In this document: piece by piece, positions 29,263-36,986 of the stretch
How positions within the stretch are numbered: position 1 is the stretch's first letter
Layout of the letters: every line of letters begins with the position of its first letter
Assembly: GCA_963697915.1 (NCBI GenBank)
Contig: OY969103.1
Location: forward strand, 1,116,001 to 1,180,000
Origin: VRUE01 sp963697915
GTDB taxonomy: Bacteria > Actinomycetota > Thermoleophilia > Solirubrobacterales > 70-9
DNA length: 64,000 bases
Direction: 5' to 3'
The notes under the pieces: generated by a model
What the model was told of the DNA's origin: nothing
Seen by the model: only the letters and a program-made list of their open reading frames with translations
Database searches by the model: none
Position numbers and translations under genes: made by a program

Positions 29263-29328
29263 CAGTCCGGGGACACTAGACCGCGGCGAGGCAAACCGCA
29301 ACGCGATCGGGGTAGGCTCCTTTACTCG

Positions 29329-29619
29329 ATGGTTCTCTACACCTGTGGACAGAAGACGGTCGGGCCGGGGTTCGCGCACCCGTGCGCGAAAGCCGGCAAG
29401 GCGCTCGACGCGGCCGGCTACGAGTACGAGCTGCGCACCGTCAAGGGCTACCGGATGGGCTTCTGGACCTGGGGCAGCCGCGGCGAGGACCGCACCGAGG
29501 TGAAGGAGCTGAGCGGCACCAACGAGGTGCCGATCCTCGTCCTCGACGACGGCGAAGTGATCTCCGGCTCGAGCCGGATCGCGCGCTGGGCGCGCGATCA
29601 TCCCGCGGCGCGGGCCTAG
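29329..29619 (+). CDS. glutaredoxin/GST N-terminal domain protein
   Basis: 96 residues from ATG 29329. One thioredoxin-fold domain as at the N-terminus of glutathione S-transferases: MVLYTCGQKTVGPGFAHPCAKAG, EYELRTVKG, then TNEVPILVLDDGEVISGSSRIARWARDHP, with the cis-Pro VPIL and the E/S substrate loop. The all-helical GST C-domain is absent. Cys6 is the likely reactive residue. TAGGCT 10 nt before the ATG (29313-29318) is a candidate leaderless -10. Ends next to the P450 stop with no gap. Confidence 0.8.
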   Translation: MVLYTCGQKTVGPGFAHPCAKAGKALDAAGYEYELRTVKGYRMGFWTWGSRGEDRTEVKELSGTNEVPILVLDDGEVISGSSRIARWARDHPAARA

Positions 29620-30942
29620 CTAAGCCGCGACCAGGTCGCTCTCGCGAGCCGGCTGGCGCGCGGTGAGGACCACCGGCGTGCCGTCCTTCGGCGAGAGGGT
29701 GATGTTGCGGCGGCCGATCTTCTCCGGCATCGGGTTGGCCTTGTGCAGCTGGCAGCGGGTCAGGACCTCGCGCAGCACGATCCGCATCTCGAACTCGGCG
29801 AAGGCGGCGCCGATGCAGCGCCGGACGCCGCCGCCGAAGGGGATCCAGGCGTAGGTGTCGGGGCCGTCCTCGAGGAAGCGCTCGGGGCGGAAGGCGAAGG
29901 GCTCGGGGTAGACGTCCTCGCGGGTGTGGGCGAGCCAGATCGCCGGCGTCACGTCGGTCCCGGCCGGCAGGGTGTTGCCGTCGGCGACCATCTCGGTGGC
30001 GAGGCGGCGGCCGGCCAGCGGCACCACCGGGCGCAACCGCAGCGACTCGGTGATCGTCGCCCGCAGGTAGTCGTCCTCCCCCGCCTCCAGCGAGTCGCGC
30101 AGGCGGGTCAGCTCGCGCGGGTGGCGGAGCAGCAGGTCGAAGCTCCAGGCCAGCGCAGTCGCCGTCGTCTCGTGGCCGGCGAGCAGCAGGGTCATCAGCT
30201 GGTCGCGCAGGTCGGTGTCGTCGAGGCCGCCGCCATCCTCGAAGCGGGCGAGGATCAGGGCGGAGAGCATGTCGTCGCGGTCCTCGAGGTCTTCGCGCCG
30301 GCGGTGCTCGGCGATCTCGGCGTAGAGCAGCTCGTCGACTTCCTTGAGGGCGCCTTCGAATTTGCCCCACGGTTTGCCGCCGAAGCGGCGCGTGGCGAGC
30401 CCGATCAGCTGCGCGCCGGGCGAGGCGGTCTGCTCGAGCAGCGTCGTCAGCAGGCCGCGCAGCCGCTCCAGCCGAGGCCCTTCGGCGACGCCGAAGACGA
30501 CGCGCAGGATCGCCTCCAGGGTGATCGCCTGCATCCGCGGGTGGATCGCGAACTCCTCGTCGAGCGGCCAGGAGTCGATCTCCTTGGCGACGATCCCGCT
30601 GAGGATCGGCTCGTAGGAGCGCATCCGCTCGCCGTGGAAGGGGGGCAGCATCACGCGCCGGTGGGCGAGGTGGTCGGCGCCCTCGAGCAGCAGCAGCGAG
30701 CGCGAGCCGAGGATCGGCTCGAGGATCACCTCGCGGCCGGGGGGCAGGTTGTGGCGCTCGGTGTAGAGGGCCTTGATCGCGGCCGGGTCGGAGATCATCA
30801 CCATCGGCCGCTCGAAGCCGACGAACTTGACGCTGAAGGAGTCGCCGTAGCGTTCGCGGCACTCCTGCAGGAAGGGCAGCGGGCGGAAGGCCCAACGCAG
30901 CGTCTGTACCAGGGCGGGACTCGAAGGTTCCGGGGGCAGCAT
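29620..30942 (-). CDS. cytochrome P450
   Basis: 440 residues from ATG 30942. I-helix oxygen-activation motif LLLAGHETTATALAWSF, ExxR in TESLRLRPVVPLAGR, PERF region AFRPERFLEDG, and haem-binding FGGGVRRCIGAAFAEFEM with the Cys thiolate. The N-terminal part (HRRVMLPPFHGERM) resembles the CYP135/CYP138-type branch of Actinobacteria. Soluble monooxygenase; substrate and redox partners are not evident. It breaks the purine run between purB and purC. Confidence 0.93.
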   Translation of the reverse strand: MLPPEPSSPALVQTLRWAFRPLPFLQECRERYGDSFSVKFVGFERPMVMISDPAAIKALYTERHNLPPGREVILEPILGSRSLLLLEGADHLAHRRVMLPPFHGERMRSYEPILSGIVAKEIDSWPLDEEFAIHPRMQAITLEAILRVVFGVAEGPRLERLRGLLTTLLEQTASPGAQLIGLATRRFGGKPWGKFEGALKEVDELLYAEIAEHRRREDLEDRDDMLSALILARFEDGGGLDDTDLRDQLMTLLLAGHETTATALAWSFDLLLRHPRELTRLRDSLEAGEDDYLRATITESLRLRPVVPLAGRRLATEMVADGNTLPAGTDVTPAIWLAHTREDVYPEPFAFRPERFLEDGPDTYAWIPFGGGVRRCIGAAFAEFEMRIVLREVLTRCQLHKANPMPEKIGRRNITLSPKDGTPVVLTARQPARESDLVAA

Positions 30943-30997
30943 CGCCCGTACAGGGTCGCAGAAAACGGCCGCGAGAACCCTCCGCTCCGCCGATGGT

Positions 30998-31003
30998 TAG
31001 CAT
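30998..31003 (+). promoter_or_regulatory. TAGCAT -10-like hexamer, 7 nt before purC
   Basis: TAGCAT then CGGCTTA then ATG (31011), with no ribosome-binding site. Fits a leaderless start for the purC-purS-purQ-purL operon. No convincing -35 is visible. Confidence 0.4.
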
Positions 31004-31010
31004 CGGCTTA

Positions 31011-31859
31011 ATGCCAACGATCGCCGACCTCGAGCTCCACTCCTCCGGCAAGGTGCGCGAGATCTACGAGTGGGAGGACGACCTGGTGATGGTCGCCTCC
31101 GACCGGATCTCGATCTACGACGTGGTGATGCCGACGCCGATTCCCGACAAGGGCAAGGTGCTCAACCGGATCTCCGAATTCTGGTTCGAGCTGACCGCTG
31201 ACATCGTCCCCAACCACTTCATCTCCGCCGACGTGCCCGAGGAGGTCGCCGAACGGGCGATGCGGGTGCGGCGCCTCGAGATGTATCCGGTCGAGTGCGT
31301 CGTCCGCGGCTACCTCTCCGGCTCGGGCTGGAAGGAATACAAGGCGAGCGGCTCGGTCTGCGGGATCGAGCTGCCGCCCAACCTGCTCGAGTCCGACAAG
31401 CTGCCGGAGCCGATCTTCACGCCGGCGACCAAGGCCGAGATCGGCGACCACGACGAGAACGTCGACTTCGAGCGGGCGGCCGAGATCGTCGGCGACCGGG
31501 CGCTGATGGAAGAGCTGCGGCGGATCTCGATCGAGGTCTACTCGCGCGGCGCCGAGTACGCGGCCGAGCGCGGGATCATCCTCGCCGACACCAAGTTCGA
31601 GCTCGGCCGCCACGCCGGCGCCGAGATCGTCCTCGCCGACGAGGTCCTGACCCCGGACTCCTCGCGCTTCTGGCCCGCCGACCGCTACGAGCCGGGCAAG
31701 ACCCAGCCCTCCTTCGACAAGCAGTTCGTCCGCGACTGGGCCGACGCCGAAGGCTGGGACCACAAGCCGCCGGCCCCGGAGCTGCCGGCCGACGTGGTCG
31801 AGCAGACGCGGGCCAAGTACGTCGAAGCCTACGAGCGGATCGCGGAGCGGTCCTTCTAA
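31011..31859 (+). CDS. purC: phosphoribosylaminoimidazole-succinocarboxamide synthase (SAICAR synthetase)
   Basis: 282 residues from ATG 31011, seventh codon of the longer frame. Joins CAIR and aspartate. Seen: SSGKVREIYEWEDDLVMVASDRISIYDVVMP, GKVLNRISEFWFE, PVECVVRGYLSGSGWKEYKASG, FTPATKAEIGDHDENVDF, IILADTKFELGRHAGAEIVLADEVLTPDSSRFWPADRYEPGK. This is the longer eukaryote-like/actinobacterial form. Stop overlaps purS (TAATG). Confidence 0.97.
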   Translation: MPTIADLELHSSGKVREIYEWEDDLVMVASDRISIYDVVMPTPIPDKGKVLNRISEFWFELTADIVPNHFISADVPEEVAERAMRVRRLEMYPVECVVRGYLSGSGWKEYKASGSVCGIELPPNLLESDKLPEPIFTPATKAEIGDHDENVDFERAAEIVGDRALMEELRRISIEVYSRGAEYAAERGIILADTKFELGRHAGAEIVLADEVLTPDSSRFWPADRYEPGKTQPSFDKQFVRDWADAEGWDHKPPAPELPADVVEQTRAKYVEAYERIAERSF

Positions 31860-32092
31860 TGGCGCGCGCCCGGGTCCTGATCCGGCCCAAGGAGGGCATC
31901 CTCGACCCGCAGGGCAAGGCGGTCGAGCGGGCGCTGCCGGCGCTCGGCTTCGAGGGGGTCGGCCACGTCCGGGTCGGCCGCATGGTCGAGCTCGAGGCGG
32001 AGGACCCGGCGCAGCTGCCGGCGCTCTGCGAGAAGCTGCTCGCCAACCCGTTGATCGAGGACTTCGAGATCGAGAGCATCGACGGCGCCTGA
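31859..32092 (+). CDS. purS: FGAM synthase subunit PurS
   Basis: 77 residues from ATG 31859. Small dimeric subunit that bridges PurL and PurQ in the FGAM synthase complex. Seen: ARVLIRPKEGILDPQGKAVERALPALGFEGVGHVRVGRMVELE, the standard PurS pattern. It overlaps purC by one base and purQ by one base (TGATG), so all four subunit genes are tightly coupled. Confidence 0.95.
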   Translation: MARARVLIRPKEGILDPQGKAVERALPALGFEGVGHVRVGRMVELEAEDPAQLPALCEKLLANPLIEDFEIESIDGA

Positions 32093-32769
32093 TGCGCTGG
32101 GGGGTACTTCAGTTCCCCGGCTCCTGCGACGAGCGGGACGCCCTGCACGCCTGCGAGACGAGTGGCGGCGAAGCGCGGCTGGTCTGGCACGAGGAGCGTG
32201 ACCTCGGCGACCTCGACGCGATCGTCGTCCCCGGCGGCTTCTCCTACGGCGACTACCTGCGGGCGGGCGCGATCGCCCGCTTCTCACCGGCGATGGAGGC
32301 GGTCGCCGAGTTCGCCGCCGCTGGCGGCCCGGTGCTGGGGATCTGCAACGGCTTCCAGGTCCTCTGCGAGACCGGCCTGCTGCCCGGAGCGCTGCTGCGC
32401 AACGAGGACCTGCGCTTCGTCTGCCGCCAGGTCGACCTGCTCATGGTCGATGGGCCTAGAACGACGGATATGGACTCGTCTCAGGCCCGTCGGCGGGGGG
32501 AGCGGCTCTCGATCCCGGCCAAGCACGGCGAAGGGCGCTACTGGGCGCCGGAGGAGATGCTGGACCGGCTCGAGGCAGGCGGCCAGGTCGCCTTCCGCTA
32601 CGCCCCCGGGCACAATCCCAACGGCTCGGCCCGGGACATCGCCGGGGTCAGCAACGAGGCCGGCAACGTGGTCGGCCTGATGCCGCACCCCGAGCACGCG
32701 GTCGACGCGATGACGGGATCCACCGACGGCCTCACCGTATTCGAGCGCCTGGCGAAGGTCGCGGCATGA
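32092..32769 (+). CDS. purQ: FGAM synthase glutaminase subunit PurQ
   Basis: 225 residues. Class I glutamine amidotransferase that feeds ammonia to PurL. Catalytic Cys85 in GICNGFQVLCE, His199 and Glu201 in MPHPEHAVD, plus GRY after AKHGEG (144-149). Residues 121-135 or so (GPRTTDMDSSQARRR) are unlike other PurQ proteins and are encoded by a copy of palindromic repeat family B; the segment between VDL and LSIPAKHGEG seems about four residues longer than usual. The reading frame is intact and the catalytic residues are kept, so the enzyme is probably active. Confidence 0.95.
   Translation: MRWGVLQFPGSCDERDALHACETSGGEARLVWHEERDLGDLDAIVVPGGFSYGDYLRAGAIARFSPAMEAVAEFAAAGGPVLGICNGFQVLCETGLLPGALLRNEDLRFVCRQVDLLMVDGPRTTDMDSSQARRRGERLSIPAKHGEGRYWAPEEMLDRLEAGGQVAFRYAPGHNPNGSARDIAGVSNEAGNVVGLMPHPEHAVDAMTGSTDGLTVFERLAKVAA
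32452..32488. repeat. palindromic repeat family B, copy 2, in frame inside purQ
   Basis: GGGCCTAGAACGA ... TCGTCTCAGGCCC, arms with two mismatches; the downstream GTCGGCGGG also matches copy 1 at 9381-9429. The shared segments (GGGCCTAxAACG and TTTCAGGCCCGTCGGCGGG-like) are far more alike than chance between unrelated loci. Here the element is coding sequence in the purQ surface-loop region. Confidence 0.65.
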
Positions 32770-34973
32770 CGGTGGAGACCGCCAAGCACCGCGAGCTGGG
32801 TTTGACGGATGCAGAGTTCGCGCTGATCTGTCAGAAGCTCGGCCGCGAGCCGAACGACGTCGAGCTGGCGATGTTCAGCCTGCTCTGGTCCGAGCACTGC
32901 GCCTACAAGCACTCGAAAAAGCTGCTGCGGCGGCTGCCGACCGAGGGCGAGCGGGTGGTGATGGGACCGGGCGAGAACGCCGGCGCGGTCGCCGTCGGCG
33001 AGAGCCACGCGGTCGCCTTCAAGGTCGAGTCGCACAACCACCCGAGCGCGGTCGAGCCCTTCCAGGGGGCGGCGACCGGGGTCGGCGGCATCCTCCGCGA
33101 CGTCTTCGCGCTCGGCGCGCGGCCGATCGCGATCCTCGACAGCCTCCGCTTCGGTGAGCTCGACTCGGTGCGCTCGCGCCACCTGCTCGACGGCGCGGTG
33201 CGCGGGATCGGCCACTACGGCAACTCGATCGGGGTGCCGACGGTCGGCGGCGAGATCTACTTCGAGGCCCCCTACGAGCACAACTGCCTGGTCAACGCGA
33301 TGTGCGTCGGGCTGGCCGAGCGCGAGGAGATGGTCCGCGCCGCGGCCGCCGGGGTCGGCAACGCGGTCGTCCTGATGGGTGCCTCGACCGGGCGCGACGG
33401 GATCGGCGGCGCCTCGGTGCTGGCCTCGGCCGAGCTGGGCGAGGGCGACGAGGCGAAGCGGCCGACGGTGCAGATCGGCGACCCCTTCGAGGAGTCCAAG
33501 GTGCTCGAGTGCTGCCTGGAGCTGCTCGGCAAGGGGCTGCTCGTCTCGCTGCAGGACCTCGGCGCCGCCGGGCTGACCTCATCGGCCGGTGAGATGGCCT
33601 CGGCCGGCGGGGTCGGGATCGACCTCGACGTGACGCGGGTGCCGCTGCGCGAGGCCGACATGGAGCCCTTCGAGATCATGGTCTCCGAGTCGCAGGAGCG
33701 GATGCTCGCCGTGGTCGAGCCGGCGCGGGTGGCGGAGGTGCTGGCGGTCTGCGAGAGATGGCAGACCGGGGCGGCCGAGATCGGCGTCGTCACCGACAAC
33801 GGCCAGATCCGGGTCCTGCGCGGCGAGGAGGTCGTCGGCGAGATGCCGGTCGAGGCGCTGGTCGACGGCTGCCCGCTCTACGACCTCGAGCCGGCCGAGC
33901 CCGGCGAGTGGATCTACGGCAACCAGGCGACGCTCGCCGCCGACGCCTCGGCCGAGCAGACGCTGCGCGCCCTGCTCTCCTCCCCCAGCGTCGCCTCCAA
34001 GCGCTGGGCCTTCGAGCAGTACGACTGCGTCGTCGGCTCGCGCACGGCGCGGCGGCCGGAGAGCGCCGACGCGGCGGTGCTGGCGCTGCCCGAGGCCGAT
34101 GTGGCGATTGCCGTCTCGATCGACGGCAACGGGCGGCGGGTCGCCTGCGATCCCTACGCGGGCACGATCGAGGCGGTGCTCGAGTGCGCCCAGAACCTCG
34201 CCTGCGCCGGCGCCGAGCCGCTCGGCCTGACCAACTGCCTCAACTTCGGCAACCCCGAGAAGCCGACCCCCGCCTGGCAGCTCGACCGCGCGGTCAGCGG
34301 CCTTGCCGACGCCTGCGAGGCACTCGGCGTGCCGGTCGTCGGCGGCAACGTCTCCCTCTACAACGAGGGGCCGGAAGGCCCGATCTACCCGACCCCGGTG
34401 GTCGGCATGGTCGGCGAGCTGCCCGACCCGGACTTCGCCGCGCCGAGCGCCTTCGCCGCCGAGGGCGACGCGATCGCCCTGCTCGGCCCCTTCGCCCCGG
34501 CACTGGCCGGCTCGGAGCTGGCGAAGCAGCGCGGCGAGCTCGAGATGGGGCTGCCGCAACCCGACGTCGCCGCGGTCGCCGCGGCCTGCGTCGCGGTCCG
34601 CGCCGCGGTCCGCGACGGCAAGCTCGGCTCCGCCCACGACGTCAGCGACGGCGGCCTCGGCGTCGCGATCGCCGAGGCGGTGATCGGCGCCGGGCTCGGC
34701 TGCAAGGTCGACCTCGCTCCATTGCTCGAGCGCGGGGCCGGCGCCGAGGAGGCGCTCTTCGGCGAGGGCCCGGGCGGCTTCCTGATCAGCGGTGAGCTGA
34801 CCGCCCTGCGCTCACTCGCCGCCGACGGCGTCCCCGTCGTCCTGCTCGGCGAGGTCGGCGGCGTGACGATCGAGATCGTCGCCGGCGAGCTCAACGCCGC
34901 GCTCACCGTCGCCGACGCCGAGAGCGCCTGGCACTCGCTCGGCGAGACGCTCGAGCGCGCCGCCCAGCTCTAG
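32766..34973 (+). CDS. purL: FGAM synthase large subunit PurL
   Basis: 735 residues from ATG 32766 (ATGA overlap with purQ). ATP-dependent amidation of FGAR with ammonia from PurQ. Seen: MFSLLWSEHCAYKHSKKLLRRLPT, KVESHNHPSAVEPFQGAATGVGGILRDVFALGARPIA (His and ATP site), DLGAAGLTSSAGEMA, MMVSESQERML-like EIMVSESQERMLAV, and the second PurM-like half ending SDGGLGVAIAEA. It is the short PurL type that requires PurS and PurQ, which are encoded upstream. Confidence 0.97.
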   Translation: MTVETAKHRELGLTDAEFALICQKLGREPNDVELAMFSLLWSEHCAYKHSKKLLRRLPTEGERVVMGPGENAGAVAVGESHAVAFKVESHNHPSAVEPFQGAATGVGGILRDVFALGARPIAILDSLRFGELDSVRSRHLLDGAVRGIGHYGNSIGVPTVGGEIYFEAPYEHNCLVNAMCVGLAEREEMVRAAAAGVGNAVVLMGASTGRDGIGGASVLASAELGEGDEAKRPTVQIGDPFEESKVLECCLELLGKGLLVSLQDLGAAGLTSSAGEMASAGGVGIDLDVTRVPLREADMEPFEIMVSESQERMLAVVEPARVAEVLAVCERWQTGAAEIGVVTDNGQIRVLRGEEVVGEMPVEALVDGCPLYDLEPAEPGEWIYGNQATLAADASAEQTLRALLSSPSVASKRWAFEQYDCVVGSRTARRPESADAAVLALPEADVAIAVSIDGNGRRVACDPYAGTIEAVLECAQNLACAGAEPLGLTNCLNFGNPEKPTPAWQLDRAVSGLADACEALGVPVVGGNVSLYNEGPEGPIYPTPVVGMVGELPDPDFAAPSAFAAEGDAIALLGPFAPALAGSELAKQRGELEMGLPQPDVAAVAAACVAVRAAVRDGKLGSAHDVSDGGLGVAIAEAVIGAGLGCKVDLAPLLERGAGAEEALFGEGPGGFLISGELTALRSLAADGVPVVLLGEVGGVTIEIVAGELNAALTVADAESAWHSLGETLERAAQL

Positions 34974-34979
34974 GCCCGC

Positions 34980-35486
34980 TCAGCCCTCGTCCTCGCAGCT
35001 GACGCCGTCGGCGCCGCCACCGCCGAAGCAGCGGTCGAAGCCGCCACCACCACGCAGGCGATCGGCGCCGCGGCCGCCGGTGATCAGGTCGGTGCCGGGA
35101 TTGCCGCTGAGCCGGTCGCGACCGCGACCGCCGAAGAGCTGGTCGCCGCCGGGCCCGCCGAACACGCGGTCGCCGCCGGGGCCGCCCATCACCCGGTCGC
35201 GGCCGGGGCCGGGGCAGATCAGGTCGGAGCCGCCGCGGCCGATCACCTCGTCGCCGCCGCCGAGGCCGGCGATCACGTCGTCGCCCTCGGTGCCGACCAG
35301 ACGGTCGGGACGGTCGGTGCCGGCCAGCGTCGCCGCCACCCCGCGGCAGGTCGATGCCTCTTTCTTACCTACCGTCAGGTTGCCAGTGTCACCTGGCGCG
35401 GTATCGACCATCAACACATAGAAGAGCGCCACGATCAAACCGGTGACCGCAAGAGTCACCAATCCCCGCCATTCTCTGATTGCCAT
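34980..35486 (-). CDS. membrane-anchored RTX-type calcium-binding repeat protein
   Basis: 168 residues from ATG 35486 (GGTGGAG just upstream). One N-terminal membrane helix (GLVTLAVTGLIVALFYVLMV), then from about residue 55 tandem nonapeptide repeats GGxGxDxL/V (GDDVIAGLGGGDEVIGRGGSDLI, GPGRDRVMGGPGGDRVFGG) forming a calcium-bound beta-roll, closing with a Cys-containing end (DRCFGGGGADGVSC). Probably exported and anchored; binding partner unknown. Convergent with purL, 6 bp apart. Confidence 0.8.
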   Translation of the reverse strand: MAIREWRGLVTLAVTGLIVALFYVLMVDTAPGDTGNLTVGKKEASTCRGVAATLAGTDRPDRLVGTEGDDVIAGLGGGDEVIGRGGSDLICPGPGRDRVMGGPGGDRVFGGPGGDQLFGGRGRDRLSGNPGTDLITGGRGADRLRGGGGFDRCFGGGGADGVSCEDEG

Positions 35487-35614
35487 TACTCCACCTTACC
35501 CGAGCGAGGGGGGCGGTTTAAATGGTCGACCCAGCGGGCATCTGCTCAGTGCGCCCCCGTACCCGGTTCGCCGGATCGGGGGTGGGCAATGGAGGAAGTG
35601 AGTGAGTGACAGTG

Positions 35615-35669
35615 GGCGGCGACCACAGCTCTGATCTGCCTGGGGGCGACGGTGCTGTTGGTCGCCGCC
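35615..35669 (-). terminator. 11-bp inverted repeat downstream of the TetR gene
   Basis: GGCGGCGACCA (35615-35625) and TGGTCGCCGCC (35659-35669) flank a 33-nt loop just after the TetR stop (35678, minus). A likely transcript end. The 191-bp spacer it lies in shows no gene. Confidence 0.4.
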
Positions 35670-35677
35670 TGGTGACC

Positions 35678-36271
35678 TCAAGCGGCGGCGACCAGGCGTG
35701 ACATCAGCCCGGCGGCGGCCTCGTCGTCGAGGCCCTGGGCGGCGGTCAGGTCCTGCCAGGTGCGAAAGCCGAGGGCGTGGCCGATCGCGGCGCGGGCGCG
35801 GTCGCGCGCCTTGCCGCGCAGGCCCCTCCCCCGCATGAGGATGTCGGTGGCCTCGGCGATCAGGGCGCGGAAGGCGCCCATCAACTCGTCGACGACCGGC
35901 ACCGTGGGAGCGTCGCGGAAGAGCTTGTCGAGCATGCCCTCGGTCTGACGGTAGTAGGCGTAGAGCTCGGCGAGGGCGACGTCGAGGCGCTCGTCCGGGT
36001 CCTCGATCGTGGCCCAGCGGCCGATGTCCGGCGGCGGGTTGGCCTCGCCCCAGTGGGCCGAGCAGGCGCCGAACAGCGCCCGCTCGTCGGGGAAGTGCCG
36101 GTAGAGGGTCGAGCGACGGACCCCGGCGTGCTCGGCGACGGCGCTCATCGAGGTGCGGGCGGGACCGAGCGTGCCGTGCAGCTCGACGGCGCTCTCGGTG
36201 ATCCGTTGACGGGTCTTGGCCTCGCCCTCGGCGCGCCGCTTCTTCTCGTACTTGCGCTTTCGATCGGACAT
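35678..36271 (-). CDS. TetR-family transcriptional regulator
   Basis: 197 residues from ATG 36271. A basic N-terminus (SDRKRKYEKKRRAEGEAKTRQRI) precedes the TetR helix-turn-helix ITESAVELHGTLGPARTSMSAVAEHAGVRRSTLYRHFPDERALF; the rest is the helical ligand domain. It is divergent from a cupin gene with 84 bp between starts, so it most likely represses itself and the cupin. Ligand unknown. Confidence 0.88.
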   Translation of the reverse strand: MSDRKRKYEKKRRAEGEAKTRQRITESAVELHGTLGPARTSMSAVAEHAGVRRSTLYRHFPDERALFGACSAHWGEANPPPDIGRWATIEDPDERLDVALAELYAYYRQTEGMLDKLFRDAPTVPVVDELMGAFRALIAEATDILMRGRGLRGKARDRARAAIGHALGFRTWQDLTAAQGLDDEAAAGLMSRLVAAA

Positions 36272-36287
36272 GGGTGTACGACCAATA

Positions 36288-36316
36288 TTGACAGATGCGC
36301 CGGCTATGTCTACTCT
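36288..36316 (+). promoter_or_regulatory. cupin promoter TTGACA-N17-TACTCT with overlapping imperfect palindrome
   Basis: TTGACA (36288-36293) and TACTCT (36311-36316) with a 17-bp spacer point toward the cupin gene. The spacer holds GACA-N13-TGTC around a GCCGGC centre (36290-36310), a plausible TetR operator that would block the promoter. Confidence 0.5.
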
Positions 36317-36355
36317 TTTCGCACAACAGTGATGTCCGACGAAAGGAGAAAGACA

Positions 36356-36871
36356 ATGGCAACGGTGATCGGTCCCAGCGACGGCAAGGCAGGCTTCCTC
36401 GGCAGCATCGGGGTGCGCTTCATGATCGACGGCGAGGACGCGGGCGGCGACTTCTCGCTGGTCGAACACCCACTCTCCCCGCGCGCGCTGGCGGCGCCGC
36501 TGCACCGGCACACCCGCGAGGACGAGTACAGCTTCGTGCTCCAGGGCCGGATGGGCGGCCTGCTCGGCGACGACGTGGTCGAGGCGGGTCCCGGCGACCT
36601 CGTCTTCAAGCCGCGCAACGAGTGGCACACCTTCTGGAACGCGGGCGACGAAACCTGCCGGATCCTCGAGATCATCGCCCCGGCGGGCTTTGAGCACTTC
36701 TTCCGGGAGCTGGTCGACCTGGGCGGCGTGCTCAAGGCCGACCCCGAGGACATGGCGGCGCTCAGCGAGCGCTACGGCCTGGAAATGAAACCGGAGACCG
36801 TCCCGGGTCTGCTGGAGCGTTTCGGCCTGCGGCTCGGGGAACCGGTGGAGACCTCGCTCCAGCTCGTTTAG
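36356..36871 (+). CDS. cupin domain protein
   Basis: 171 residues from ATG 36356, chosen because AGGAG lies 7 nt upstream; ATG 36332 is an alternative eight codons earlier. A single cupin barrel: LAAPLHRHTREDEYSFVLQGRMGGLLGDD (motif 1, HxHxxxxE-like) and GDLVFKPRNEWHTFWNAGDETCRILEIIAPAGFEHFF (motif 2 with His). Small metal-binding enzyme or sensor of unknown substrate, probably controlled by the divergent TetR regulator. The C-terminal 50 residues are helical (EDMAALSERYGLEM). Confidence 0.85.
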   Translation: MATVIGPSDGKAGFLGSIGVRFMIDGEDAGGDFSLVEHPLSPRALAAPLHRHTREDEYSFVLQGRMGGLLGDDVVEAGPGDLVFKPRNEWHTFWNAGDETCRILEIIAPAGFEHFFRELVDLGGVLKADPEDMAALSERYGLEMKPETVPGLLERFGLRLGEPVETSLQLV

Positions 36872-36893
36872 CCCCGCAAATAGCGAGAGTTCG

Positions 36894-36936
36894 ACTCCGG
36901 CAGGGCAGCCGCCCGACGCTGCTACCCTGCCGGAGT
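36894..36936. terminator. 12-bp perfect inverted repeat after the cupin gene (palindrome family C, copy 2)
   Basis: ACTCCGGCAGGG (36894-36905) and CCCTGCCGGAGT (36925-36936), with an inner CAGC/GCTG pairing. Placed 23 bp after the cupin stop and before purF. Shares the core CCGGCAGGG/CCCTGCCGG with the clpB terminator at 20131-20197. Confidence 0.6.
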
Positions 36937-36986
36937 AGGCAGTCCGCCTGCGCGTCTCGTCCTTTCAACCGAGGAAGCACGCGCTT

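Noticed and set aside
26479..29328. Very long plus-strand open frame (over 900 codons) through purB and antisense to the RCC1 gene
   Set aside because: Arg/Ala/Pro-rich translation typical of an off-frame in GC-rich DNA. Only its last 97 codons (from 29329) form a real gene, the GST-N protein.
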